Positions 39,362 to 48,299 of a stretch of 64,000 bases of DNA are shown piece after piece. A program made the position numbers and the translations under genes. Within the stretch, counting starts at the first letter, position 1. The number at the start of each line of letters is the position of its first letter. The stretch is from the NCBI RefSeq assembly GCF_002024165.1, contig NZ_MWQN01000003.1:1-64000 (forward strand). Direction: 5' to 3'. Source of the DNA: Embleya scabrispora. GTDB lineage: Bacteria > Actinomycetota > Actinomycetes > Streptomycetales > Streptomycetaceae. The notes under the pieces are model-generated. The model saw only the letters and a program-made list of their open reading frames with translations, was not told the DNA's origin and ran no database searches.

Positions 39362-39502
39362 GGTCCGTCGTCTCCTCGGGTCGTCGCCTCGGTCCTGTTC
39401 GGGTGGGGTTCGGCGTTCGGGGCTCGCACTCGCACCACGCGGTCGGGGTCGCCCTGTGTCGGCGGCATGGACGCGAAGACGCCTCTCGGGCACGTCGTCG
39501 CG

Positions 39503-40013
39503 TCATGGGCGCGGCAATTCGGCGAGCGCGTCGCCGAGGAGGGTTCGCAACTGGACCGGACCGCGCGCCGTCCCCGAGCGCGCCGCACTCGGCGTTCGGT
39601 CCAGCAGCTCTGCGGTCTGCTCGATGCTCCGGTCCTCCCAAGAACCGCAGCACCAGAATCGTCCGGTAGCCCGGCGACATCAGCGACGACGCGGCCATCA
39701 GCGACACCCGTACGTCCGGCTCCCCGGCGCGGGCCGTGGTGGGTGCGTCCGGCAAGTCCCCCAGCGGCGCCTCGCCGTTGGACTTCTTGCGCGTGGTGTC
39801 GATGTACGCCCGGATCAGCACCTTGCGGGCATAGTCCGCCCGGGCACCGGGCTCGCGGATGCGTCTGCACCGGATGTAGACGCTCCTCAGCGTCGTCTGT
39901 ACCGGGTCCTCGGCGGCGTGCCAGTCGCCGCACAGCAGATACGCCGTCCTGCGCAGCGACGCCCCGCGTGCGACGACGAACGCGTCGACGTCGACCTCGT
40001 CGTTCGTTCTCAT
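39503..40013 (-). pseudogene. SigE-family ECF sigma factor (frameshift near 39640)
   Basis: Start MRTNDEVDVDAFVVARGASL at 40013. Region 2 reads LRRTAYLLCGDWHAAEDPVQ and TTLRSVYIRCRRIREPGARA, and a linker with RKVLIRAYIDTTRKKSNGEA follows. Region 4 begins LMSPGYRTILVLRFL and, after a shift near 39640, continues DRSIEQTAELLDRTPSAARS. The family is a group of ECF sigma factors of about 170 residues. Its stop lies about 140 bases before the membrane-protein start, consistent with a two-gene operon. Confidence 0.7.
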
Positions 40014-40149
40014 TCCCTGCCCGGTCCTCCCGTGCGCTTTCGCGCTGTCGCTCAAGAGGACGGAACCACCGCGACGAAAAGCTGCGTGGCGGCCGGGACA
40101 TCATCCGGCCCGTGATCCACCCGCGCGGCTCCCGCCCTCCCCCGTATAG

Positions 40150-40350
40150 GACTTCCCGGCCGCGGGGCCGGAACAGGTCGTACCCGGCGGGCGGATCGCC
40201 GCTCCGTGGGCCGCCGCCCGGGCCGCCTACGGCACCCCGAGCCTCGACGTCGACGCCGACGGCATCGCGCGCGGGCGGTTCGGCCCCGCTTGGGCGTTCA
40301 TGGCCATGTGCGGCCACCGCTCCCCCGTCGCCGACGTCGTCCGCCCCGAT
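40150..40350 (+). pseudogene. Protein-isoaspartate methyltransferase-like C-terminal fragment
   Basis: One frame reads PEQVVPGGRIAAPW, YGTPSLDVDADGIARGRFGP and AWAFMAMCGHRSP, resembling the end of the PCMT-like methyltransferase fold (PGGR.vaPW ... GRF....AFM). Nothing upstream extends it. It is joined directly to the tniB fragment at the 25-bp repeat, so it belongs to the island side of the junction. Confidence 0.4.
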
Positions 40351-40375
40351 CATCGACACCCTCGCGGCGAACATA
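40351..40375. repeat. Right copy of 25-bp direct repeat (attR-like)
   Basis: This is identical to 270-294 and marks the point where tniB coding sequence resumes. Confidence 0.6.
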
Positions 40376-41110
40376 CGCACCCTGATGATCCTGGCCGCCA
40401 CCAACGGACCACCGCCCGACCGGCGTTGATCGCCGGCGGCCCCGCCGCGGCCGGGGAGAACACCGCCCTGCACCCGCGTCGGACGCGCCTGCCACCTCGC
40501 GGAGGCCGCCCGACGGGGCGGGAGGGCGAAGGGCGTGGCGGTGGCGTACGTTCTCGTACCGCCCGGCGCGACCGCCAAGACCCTCGCCGCCGAGTTCGCC
40601 CGCTACCTCGGCATCCCCGTCACGGCCCGGATGACACAGGCACAGATCACCGAAGCCGTCTGCCACACCTACAACCGGGCAGGGGTCCGCCTGGTCCTCA
40701 TCGACGAGAACCCGCCGCCTCAACCCGGTCGTACCACCACCGGCGCGGAAACCGCCGATTTGCTGAAGGACCTCACCGAACGCATCGGTGCGACGTTCGG
40801 GTACGCGGGCATCGACGTCACGGCGACCGCGTTGTTCAGCGGTGTGCGCGGAGCACAACTCGCCGGACGCGCCTCGTTGGTCGAGTGCGGGGCGTTCCCC
40901 GCGCGGCTCGGCACACGCAAACCGTTCAAAGAGTTGATCGCCGGCGTGAAACCCGCCCCGCCAAGCCGCCATCACTGCGATCGACGACGGCACCGAACGC
41001 AGCACCAGAACCAGCCTCGACCGGATCCGCATCGACCACCTCGCCGAAACACACCAACGTCCCAGCACCGCAACCAGGTCCCGCTCACCCCGGCGATAGA
41101 CACACCCGGG
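40351..41110 (+). pseudogene. Remaining part of tniB-like transposition ATPase (frameshifted, internal deletion)
   Basis: IDTLAANIRTLMILAATN is followed, after a shift, by RPALIAGGPAAAGENTAL, a damaged P-loop (GENT where GKT is expected). Then come VAYVLVPPGATAKTLAAEFA and RYLGIPVTARMTQAQITEAV, RLVLIDE (Walker B), FGYAGIDVTATALFSGVRGA and RASLVECGAFPARLGTRKPF. After ELIAGV a deletion joins AAITAIDDGTE with STRTSLDRIRIDHLAE in another frame. The N-terminal piece is at 61-294. Confidence 0.7.
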
Positions 41111-41339
41111 GCCTGCAGCCATGCAAAACCCTGTGACCTGCGTAAACACGGTCCGGGCCTTTAGACGCACAGGCTATGTGCAACACACCCGGGTGTTCTC
41201 AACACAACCGCATCAATCCAAGGCCAGACCCTCACGACCTTCGCCCGGACAGCCACGAAACGTTCTCACGCAACCTGCAAAACCCCAGCCCACACCACCA
41301 CCCACACAGCAACCACCACCCCCGGAATCACACGACGCC

Positions 41340-41630
41340 GACGGCGGCGAACTCGGCTACGACACGCTCCTTTACACGCTCGGCAGCCACGGCGTTGTCG
41401 GCGTGGCCGAGCACGCCTTCGACGTCTCCGCCGGGCCCTCGGCGGTACGTCTGCGCGAACGCCTGGACAGACGGTGGGAGCGTGGTGGTCGTCGGCGACG
41501 GGCTGGCCGGCATCGAGACCGCCGAGGCCCGGCCCGGCCCGGCGGTGGCGTTGGTCGCCCGAGGCGAACTGGGCGCCCGGCTCTCCGCCGGAGCCCGGGC
41601 CGTCTGCGCGGGGCCTGCGACCGGTCGCCG
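41340..41630 (+). pseudogene. FAD-dependent oxidoreductase fragment
   Basis: Two frames give GYDTLLYTLGSHGVVGVAEH and GGSVVVVGDGLAGIETA followed by ALVARGELGARLSAGARAV. The GDGLAGIETA stretch is the second Rossmann motif of NADH-dehydrogenase-like flavoproteins. Both the FAD-binding start and the C-terminus are missing. Confidence 0.5.
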
Positions 41631-41921
41631 AGGTTGTCGACCACGAAGTCTCGTACATCGTGCCGGACTTCACGAACTCGACGGTGTGTCGGTTGGCGTA
41701 CAGCGTCCCGTCGGTCAGTCCCTCGTGGACCTCGACACTGCCCTCGGCCACGGCCGCGCACAGGTGGGCGATGTGCGCGACGAACTCGCCGCGATCGGCC
41801 GTTCCCCGTCCGTACGTTGACGGTAGTCGGGGGCGAAGTGCCGGTCGGCGGCTTTCTGGAGGTCGGGCTCCGGGGTGAGCGGGAGATCGGTGAGGGCGGC
41901 CTTGATGGTGGTATTGCTCAT
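41630..41921 (-). pseudogene. SnoaL/NTF2-like protein, truncated and frameshifted
   Basis: Start MSNTTIKAALTDLPLTPEPD at 41921, continuing HFAPDYRQRTDGE. After a shift it gives AHLCAAVAEGSVEVHEGLTD and ANRHTVEFVKSGTMYETSW. The pattern fits small SnoaL-like proteins. The end runs into the oppositely oriented oxidoreductase fragment at about 41630. Confidence 0.5.
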
Positions 41922-41992
41922 GATCATTCTTCGGGAGGCTTGGGTGCCCTGTGGCGTGCGCCGCGCGCGAAGGCGGTGGGGGACCGGAGGGG

Positions 41993-42259
41993 CTACTTCC
42001 ACATGATGAGGAGGAAGACCGGGACCAGGAGCAGGAAAACCCACGGTTCGATCAGGATCAGCAACCCCAGGCCGGTGTACACGGCCGCCTCGGCCACACG
42101 GTGCTTGGTGGCCTTCCTCTTCTTGGTCTTGGTCTTGGTCTTGGCTTTTTTGGCCGTGCACTTCCCGGCGTCTTCGTGGGCGGACTCGGTGGATGTCCCG
42201 ATGTCGTGTTTGGCGAGAGAGATGGGGGATCCGGTCGATGTGTCGGTGTGGTTGGTCAT
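41993..42259 (-). CDS. Lys-rich small membrane protein
   Basis: 88 residues, ATG at 42259 with AGGGA upstream. A polar N-terminus (MTNHTDTSTGSPISLAKHDI) leads to a Lys/Thr tract (KKAKTKTKTKKRKATKHR) and one long hydrophobic hairpin (VYTGLGLLILIEPWVFLLLV then PVFLLIMWK). This is a small cytoplasmic-tailed inner-membrane protein of unknown role; the basic tract could contact phospholipid or nucleic acid. Confidence 0.6.
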   Translation of the reverse strand: MTNHTDTSTGSPISLAKHDIGTSTESAHEDAGKCTAKKAKTKTKTKKRKATKHRVAEAAVYTGLGLLILIEPWVFLLLVPVFLLIMWK

Positions 42260-42379
42260 GGTGATCCCTGTTCGGTGACGGGTGTTGGGTCGACGGGCCG
42301 GGGCCGCCGGTCGGCGGCGTCGGGTGCATCGATCGGCTGCTGCGCGGTGGCTCGACACCTCGGCATGGGAGCGGGGGTA

Positions 42380-42784
42380 CCACCGGTGTTCGGTGCTTCG
42401 GGTAGTGGTCGAGCGCGTGGCGCAGATCGCGGGATACGGCGGCGACCGGCGCGTCGCTCCAGGATTCGTCGGTACGGACCGTCATGACGCCGCCCTGCTC
42501 GCCCGACGTCCGGACGTGGGCGCCTTCGATGCCTTGCAGCCTTACACCGTCGATGTTGCCGTGCGAACGTCGGCGAGCGGGGTCTGCACCGTGATGGAGA
42601 ACCGCGCGATGACGGGGTCTTCGGCGCCGCCGGCCTCGATCGGTGGGAGGGCGGTGCTGGTCCGGCGTCGTAAACGGTGTAGTTCGTGCCCACGGCGGGA
42701 ACTCCCGGGTCGGTTGCGGATGGCGGCGGGGTTTCGGGTGTGTCGTCTGCGGGTCGGGTCGAGCATTTTGGTGTGATTGACCAC
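42380..42784 (-). pseudogene. Hypothetical protein, probably frameshifted
   Basis: Adjacent frames give EDPVIARFSITVQTPLADVR and then LQGIEGAHVRTSGEQGGVMT followed by VRTDESWSDAPVAAVSRDLR. These look like one protein of about 130 residues broken near 42555. No family was recognised. It could be transcribed from the operator-bearing region at 42930. Confidence 0.35.
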
Positions 42785-42929
42785 TCACAAGCCGTGCGTG
42801 GAGCGGGTGGCCGGATGCGGCAGGTAAGTGTGAGCTGCGGCGATACGGGGCCTCCGGGACTTGGAGGCTCTGGCCGCGCGCAGGGTGCCGATCTTGGGTG
42901 AACGGCAGACATTCAACGATGGCCTGCGT

Positions 42930-42949
42930 GTGAGTAGCTAATCACTCAC
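42930..42949. promoter_or_regulatory. TetR operator-like site 1
   Basis: GTGAGTAGCTAATCACTCAC, inverted arms GTGAGT/ACTCAC around 8 bases; the same pattern as sites 2 and 3. Confidence 0.65.
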
Positions 42950-43021
42950 TGACTCTCCGGTCAAGGGAGGAACCGCTCGCCAGCGTCGATCGCCAGGCAT
43001 CAGGGATTGACGAGATGTCGT

Positions 43022-43041
43022 GTGAGTGATTGAGTACTCAC
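43022..43041. promoter_or_regulatory. TetR operator-like site 2, directly at the tetR start
   Basis: GTGAGTGATTGAGTACTCAC ends one base before the ATG at 43042, so binding would block transcription or initiation of the regulator itself. Confidence 0.7.
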
Positions 43042-43608
43042 ATGAACATGGAACGTCAGAGGCAACTCTCCACCGCCGACGAGCGCCGCGAGACGGTGCT
43101 GCGCACGGCGATCGGGGCGTTCGCGGCGCGAGGTTACTACGGCACGACGACCACGGAGGTGGCCAAGGCCGCCGGAATCTCGCAGGCGTACGTGTTCCGG
43201 CTCTTCCCGAACAAGGAGAGTCTGTTCGTGGCGGTCGTCGAGTACTGCTTCGTCCGGGTACGGCAGAGTCTGGAGCGTGGTGCCGCCGTCGCGACGGACA
43301 GTTCGGCGGAGGCGGTGTTGTCCGCGATGGCGGACGCCTACGCTCTCTTGATCCGGGACAACGACCTGATCCTCGTACAGCTTCATGCGCAGGCCGCAGC
43401 CGCGTCCGAGCCGGCTGTCCGGGAGGCCGTGCGCGCCGGATACGCGCGACTCGTGGAATACGTGCGTGGCGCGTCCGGTGGCAAGGACGCGGAGGTCCAG
43501 CGGTTCTTCGCGACGGGAATGCTCTGCCACCTGGTGTCCGCGATCGGCGCCGACGAGGTCGACGCGCCGTGGACGCGGACGTTGATGACCGGCGTACGGC
43601 ACTACTGA
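43042..43608 (+). CDS. TetR-family regulator of the adjacent exporter
   Basis: The 188-residue protein starts at ATG 43042 (or 43048) with no ribosome site before it, so the mRNA may be leaderless. The HTH domain reads VLRTAIGAFAARGYYGTTTT then EVAKAAGISQAYVFRLFPNK. The ligand domain contains LIRDNDLILVQLHAQAAAAS and MLCHLVSAIGADEVDAPW. Matching 20-bp dyads lie upstream, at its start and downstream before the MFS gene, pointing to self-repression and control of the exporter, relieved by a transported compound. Confidence 0.9.
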   Translation: MNMERQRQLSTADERRETVLRTAIGAFAARGYYGTTTTEVAKAAGISQAYVFRLFPNKESLFVAVVEYCFVRVRQSLERGAAVATDSSAEAVLSAMADAYALLIRDNDLILVQLHAQAAAASEPAVREAVRAGYARLVEYVRGASGGKDAEVQRFFATGMLCHLVSAIGADEVDAPWTRTLMTGVRHY

Positions 43609-43697
43609 ACGGGCGCGCTCAGGCACGGTTCGTCACACCCCGCGCGCGGTCCGGTGGTCGGCTTGGCCTCGGAGTCGGTGGTTCTCCGCCCCATTGA

Positions 43698-43717
43698 GTG
43701 AGTGATCAGCCACTCAG
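43698..43717. promoter_or_regulatory. TetR operator-like site 3, upstream of the MFS gene
   Basis: GTGAGTGATCAGCCACTCAG, same 20-bp spacing as sites 1 and 2 with one arm mismatch, about 140 bases before the exporter start. Confidence 0.65.
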
Positions 43718-43858
43718 CTTTGGGCGCCGTTGGTGTCGTACGTGCTCCCGTGCGGTTCCCGCAACGGCCCGATATGCCACGGCGTGGTTGTTGCTCCTCG
43801 GGACGCACTTACCGGGGCGTTAAGGATGATTGATCAACCACACATGGACGGAGTTCTC

Positions 43859-45430
43859 ATGCGAGACGACGATCGCTGTTCCGAACCCGCCGCTTCCGCG
43901 ACGAAGGCGCGCGCGGTAGGTCCCGGGGTGATTCTCGGTGTCCTGGCCTGCGCGCAATTCGTCGTGGTGCTCAGTACCTCCATCGTCAACGTGGCGCTGC
44001 CGCAGGTGCGCGACGGTGTCGGGCTGTCGGGGTCCGGGATGGCCTGGGTGATCAATGCGTACGGACTGGCCTTCGGTGCGCTGCTGCTACCGGGGGCAGG
44101 GCGGCCGACCTGGTGGGGCGCCGTCGCCTGTTGCTGGGCGGGCTCTCGGTGTTCGCGGCCGCCGCGCTGGTCGCGGCCCTGTCGACCAGCGGATGGCAAC
44201 TGATCACGGCCCGTGCGGTGCAGGGCGTCGGCGCGGCCGCGATCGCTCCGGCGGCGTTGTCCCTCGTCATGCAGGTCTTCCCCCGGGGCCGGGCCGGGGC
44301 AGGGCTCTGGGGTGTGGGGCGCGGTGTCGGGGGCGGGTGGCGCCGCGGGGGTGCTGCTCGGCGGCGTCCTCACCGAAGAGCTCGGCTGGCGCAGTGTGTT
44401 CTTCGCGAGCGCTTTCACCGCCGCCGCCGTGCTGGCGGCCTCGGGCCGGCTGGTCCGCGTCGGCGAGGCGACGGGACCGCGGCCGAGTCCGCGCGGCCTG
44501 GATCCGTTCGGGACGCTGACCGTCACCCTGGGCCTCGTGGCGCTCGTGTACGCCCTGACCGCAGCCGGGCGTTCGGGCTGGACCGACCCGTGGGTCCTGG
44601 CCTCGATGGCGACGGCTCTGGTGCTGCTGGCACTGTTCGCGGTCATCGAACACGGCCACCCCGCACCGCTGTTGGCGCCTCGGCTGCTCGCGGCGGGCAG
44701 CGTGGCGCCGGCCAATGCGGTGATGGCGTTGCTGGGCGCGGTGTGGGTGGGACTGTTCTTCTTCCTGCCGCTCTACCAGCAGCAGGTGCTCGGTGAGAGT
44801 GCGTTGACGGCGGGCGCCACCCAACTCCCGCTCGCCATCGCGAACATCGCGGGTGCCTCGGCGGCGCCGCGACTGGCGCGTCGATGGGGGCCCTGGAACA
44901 CGCTCGCGGTCGGTATGGCCGTGCTCACGGCAGGCTTCCTGTGGTTGTCACGAGTCTCCGCCGACGGCGGTTTCCTCCGCGATGTACTCGGCCCGACGGT
45001 GTTGATCGGGCTCGGCCTGGGAGTTGCGTTCGTACAACTGACCGCGGCGGCGGTCGCCGGCGTCACGGCCGCGGACGCCGGGCTGGCCGGGGGGCTGGTC
45101 AACACCACCCGGCAGATCGGCGGCGCGCTCGGCCTCGCCGTTCTGGGCACCCTCGCCGCGTCCCGCACCGACTCGTTCCTTCCCGGGACGTCTCGCGCGG
45201 TGGCCCTGACCGAGGGCTATCGGACCGCCTTCCTGGTCTCGGCGGCGATCACCGCCGTGGGCACGCTGTTGGTCCCACTCCTGGCTGCCCGCAGCCGGGG
45301 CGGATCCCAGCCGACGAACGGGGCGGCCGGCGGCAGTGCCGAACCGGGCGTCGAACCACAGCCCGCCGCCCCGGACGGCCCCCGCAGCACCCATGTCACG
45401 ACGCCCCCGGGACGGGAGACCGCCACGTGA
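43859..45430 (+). CDS. MFS drug exporter, DHA2 (EmrB/QacA) type, two frameshifts
   Basis: ATG at 43859 with GGAG upstream is preferred to ATG 43844. The protein is about 523 residues after repair, with multiple membrane spans: VILGVLACAQFVVVLSTSIV NVALPQ (helix 1 and the DHA2-type motif), WVINAYGLAFGALLLP, then after a lost G near 44105 LLLGGLSVFAAAALVAALST and ITARAVQGVGAAAIAPAALS. A second shift near 44310 leads to VSGAGGAAGVLLGGVLTEEL with GWRSVFF. It ends in a Pro/Gly-rich tail. It exports small molecules by proton antiport and is probably the main target of the adjacent TetR. Both lesions lie in G runs. Confidence 0.85.
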
Positions 45431-45659
45431 GCCGTGACGGAATCGGCGAAAACCCCGGTGGAGGAGGGAAGTCGGAGTCCGGCCGATTTCCCTGCGACGC
45501 GGGCACCGACAGTTTCGGACACGACCCCCGGGCCCTCGCGGGACCATCGCGCATCCGAGGCCCCACCCGCCGAGGACAGGCACCGCAACCCGCCCACCAC
45601 GATCAACACGCCGAAGCCGATATCTCGAAGCCCGAAGTCGAAGCCCGAGAGGACCCACG
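45431..45659. other. Spacer with no gene
   Basis: A short gap between the exporter and the oxygenase. It ends in GAGAGGA, the ribosome site of the next gene. Same-strand order leaves open whether the oxygenase is co-transcribed with the exporter. Confidence 0.4.
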
Positions 45660-47006
45660 ATGAACAAGCCCTACCTGACCGGTCACTACACCCCGGTCAC
45701 CGACGAGGTCACCGCCACTTCCCTGGTGGTCGAAGGCACCCTCCCGGCCGAGTTGACCGGTCGGCTGCTGCGCGCGAGTCACAACCCCAAGCCGGGCGTT
45801 GTCCCGACACACTGGTTCAAGGGCAGCGGCATGGTGCACGGCATCCGGCTGCGGGACGGGAACGCCGAGTGGTACCGCAACCGCTGGGTGCGCACTCCGG
45901 CCCTGGACGGCGCGCCCTACATCACGGAGCAGGGCCCGGACTTCAGGGTCAGCACCGCCGGCACCCACGTCATCGAACACGGCGGGCGGTTGCTCGCGCT
46001 GTGCGAGTCCGCGCTGCCCTACGAACTGACGCCCGAGCTCGACACGATCGGCGCGTACGACTTCGGCGGTCGGCTCCACTCCTCCATGACCGCGCACCCG
46101 AAGGAAAATCCGGTCACCGGCGAACTGCACTTCTTCGCGTCGTCGCCATTCCCGCCGTTCCTCACCCACCATGTCGTCGGCGCGGACGGCGCTCTGGTGC
46201 AGAGCCAGGAAATCCCGGGCGCGTCGGCCGCGCTCAAGCACGACTTCGCGATCACCGAGCACCACGTCGTCTTCCTCGAGGGGTCGGTCACCTTCGACCC
46301 GACCGAGCACTCCGGCATCCCGTACGCCTGGAGCGATGCCCAGCGGTGCCGCATCGGGGTCCTGCCGCAGGGCGACGGCGGCGCGGCGGAAGTGCGCTGG
46401 TTCGACATCGAGGCCGGCTTCGGCATGCACTTCGCCAACGCCTACGAGGACGTTCTCGGCCGGATCGTCATCGAAGGCGTCACGGTCGACCGTGACGGCT
46501 GGCAGCGCTCGTGGAACTGGTGGGTGGGCGCACCCGGTCGCGGGGCGGAGCCGGTCGCCGGTTCCACAGGCCGCCGTTGGGTGGTCGATCCCGGCGCCGG
46601 AACCGCACGGGAGGAGCGGACCGACGACCTGAACGTCGAATTCCCCACCATCAACGAGACTCGCCTCGGCCGTGTCCATCGCTACCAGTACGCCCTCGCC
46701 TTCCCCGACGATCAGGGCATCGGCAACCACACCCTGGTGAAGTACGACCGCGCCACCGGGGAGCGCTGGTTGCGCCCCGTCGGGGTCGGCCAACTCCCCA
46801 GCGAGGCGGTCTTCGTCGGCGCCGCCGACGCGGTGGACGAGGACCACGGCTACCTCCTGACCGTCGTCAGCGACCTCATTTCCGACGAATCGCGACTCCT
46901 GGTCCTCGACGCGCGCGACCTGACCGCGACCCCGGTCGCCACCGTGCACCTGCCGCGCCGGGTCCCGGCCATGATCCACGGATCCTGGATCCCCGACCCG
47001 AATTGA
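45660..47006 (+). CDS. Carotenoid-oxygenase-family protein (RPE65/CCD type)
   Basis: 448 residues, start MNKPYLTGHYTPVTDEVTAT. Family landmarks are FKGSGMVHGIRLRDG, then the Fe-binding histidines in SMTAHPKENPVTGELHFF, LKHDFAITEHHVVFLEG, FGMHFANAYED and the C-terminal RVPAMIHGSWIPD. The seven-bladed propeller enzyme cleaves a double bond of carotenoids, apocarotenoids or stilbene-like compounds with O2. The exact substrate is not visible. Its neighbour is a TetR-regulated exporter, so the pair may handle a lipophilic compound. Confidence 0.92.
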   Translation: MNKPYLTGHYTPVTDEVTATSLVVEGTLPAELTGRLLRASHNPKPGVVPTHWFKGSGMVHGIRLRDGNAEWYRNRWVRTPALDGAPYITEQGPDFRVSTAGTHVIEHGGRLLALCESALPYELTPELDTIGAYDFGGRLHSSMTAHPKENPVTGELHFFASSPFPPFLTHHVVGADGALVQSQEIPGASAALKHDFAITEHHVVFLEGSVTFDPTEHSGIPYAWSDAQRCRIGVLPQGDGGAAEVRWFDIEAGFGMHFANAYEDVLGRIVIEGVTVDRDGWQRSWNWWVGAPGRGAEPVAGSTGRRWVVDPGAGTAREERTDDLNVEFPTINETRLGRVHRYQYALAFPDDQGIGNHTLVKYDRATGERWLRPVGVGQLPSEAVFVGAADAVDEDHGYLLTVVSDLISDESRLLVLDARDLTATPVATVHLPRRVPAMIHGSWIPDPN

Positions 47007-47166
47007 CGTGCGTCCCGCGTCGGTCGACGCCCCGTCGGGAAGGTCCGGCGGGGCCGGAGACTCGACCCGTCCGTCCGGCGACATGGTCGGCTCGCCGAAC
47101 ACGGCCCGCGCACAGGCGTCGCCCTCCCGCCGACCGCACGGCCCGACTCACGTCAGCGGGCGGCCG

Positions 47167-47457
47167 CTATCCCGCGACGAGGGGCGTGGCCGGGGCGAGT
47201 GTCCCCTCGGGCCGGAGGCTGGGCGGCATGATCCGACGCGATGCCCGCCGCGGCTTCGGCAGTGCCGGCGGCCGAGGCGCGGTCACGGCGCCCTGCTCGA
47301 GTCGGCGGATGTGATGGTTCGCGGTGGCGCGGCTGCCGTGGAAACCTCGGCCCTGGACCTCGCGGAAGAGGAGGCCGGCGTTGCGGTATCCCTGGGCGAA
47401 CCGCTCGTGGAGGTACGGCTTGAAGTCGTCCGGCAGTGTCCGGCGCTGCGGGACTGA
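47167..47457 (-). pseudogene. ISL3-type transposase fragment
   Basis: The minus-strand frame gives LPDDFKPYLHERFAQGYRNA and GLLFREVQGRGFHGSRATAN then HHIRRLEQGAVTAP. This matches the region of ISL3 transposases between the DDE core parts (KPYL.eRw..G..Na..L..EI...G..Gs). No other part is present. Confidence 0.5.
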
Positions 47458-47619
47458 GGGACCTCGCGGTTTTCGGACAGGACTGTGACTGTCGATTCAT
47501 GCGGCGAGTCGCAACCCTTCGAACTCGCTGTGTACCTCGCCTGGAGGGCGGTATCCCACCCGCTGTCGACACCGCCCGCGATCTCTCCTGGGGCGGGCTG
47601 CGAGATCCGGGTGACCGGA

Positions 47620-48140
47620 ACGCGGCGATGCGCACCTTCCGCGGCGGGCATACCGAGACCTGGTGGGCCGCCGACGCGACGTCGGGATGGTGGGGCCGGA
47701 CGCCACGACCCGACTGGTGGCGGCGACCGCCGACCCGGCGACGTTGCCCACGAAGGTCACCCGGCGCCTCGCCACGAACCCGCCCCGCCCGGGCGGGGCA
47801 CGCGAGGGCGAAGCCCCGCCGCCGATCTGACAGAGATCGTTCGCACCCACGGGATCCGTCATTGGATCGAGCAGAGCTACAAGCAGGTGAAGGACGAAGT
47901 CGGGTGAGCCGACTTCCGAGCCCCCTCCGAGACGGCTATTCGCCGGCATCGGACCTGGTGAACCACGCGCCCTCGTTCTGTTGCGACGCCCGGGTCACCG
48001 AACAGGAATTGACGAACGCTCCGGGATCGCAGCCCCGCAACGACACCGGCAAGGGGGACCCGAAACCGTGCCGCCGCCCCCACCCCCGTCCTGGCCCCGG
48101 GCGATCCGAGACGTCCGCACCTGGAACACCGCCTGAATAG
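47620..48140 (+). pseudogene. IS701-family transposase C-terminal fragment
   Basis: Pieces in several frames read GHTETWWAADAT, ADLTEIVRTHGIRHWIEQSY with KQVKDEVG, and later LVNHALVLL. HWIEQSYKQVKDELGW is characteristic of IS701/IS4-type DDE transposases around the catalytic Glu. The N-terminal two thirds are absent. Confidence 0.6.
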
Positions 48141-48158
48141 CGCTGCAACGCTATTCAG
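48133..48158. terminator. 10-bp perfect hairpin
   Basis: CTGAATAGCG (48133-48142) pairs with CGCTATTCAG (48149-48158) across the loop CTGCAA. It lies between two IS701-type remnants of opposite direction and could be an element end or terminator. Confidence 0.45.
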
Positions 48159-48299
48159 TAGTGCTTTGTCAGGTTGGTATTGGTTTTGGTCTTCGAAATC
48201 GGCGTTGGCGGGGCAGTGCCCGGTGGCAGGTGGGGCAGGTTCCGGTCCAACGGCCGAGGAGGTCCTGGAGGGTGTCGAGGACCTTGTAGAGCGTCAGGC

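Noticed and set aside
45434..46495. Plus-strand frame starting just after the MFS gene
   Set aside because: It overlaps the carotenoid oxygenase in another frame; residues are Arg/Gly/Pro-rich.
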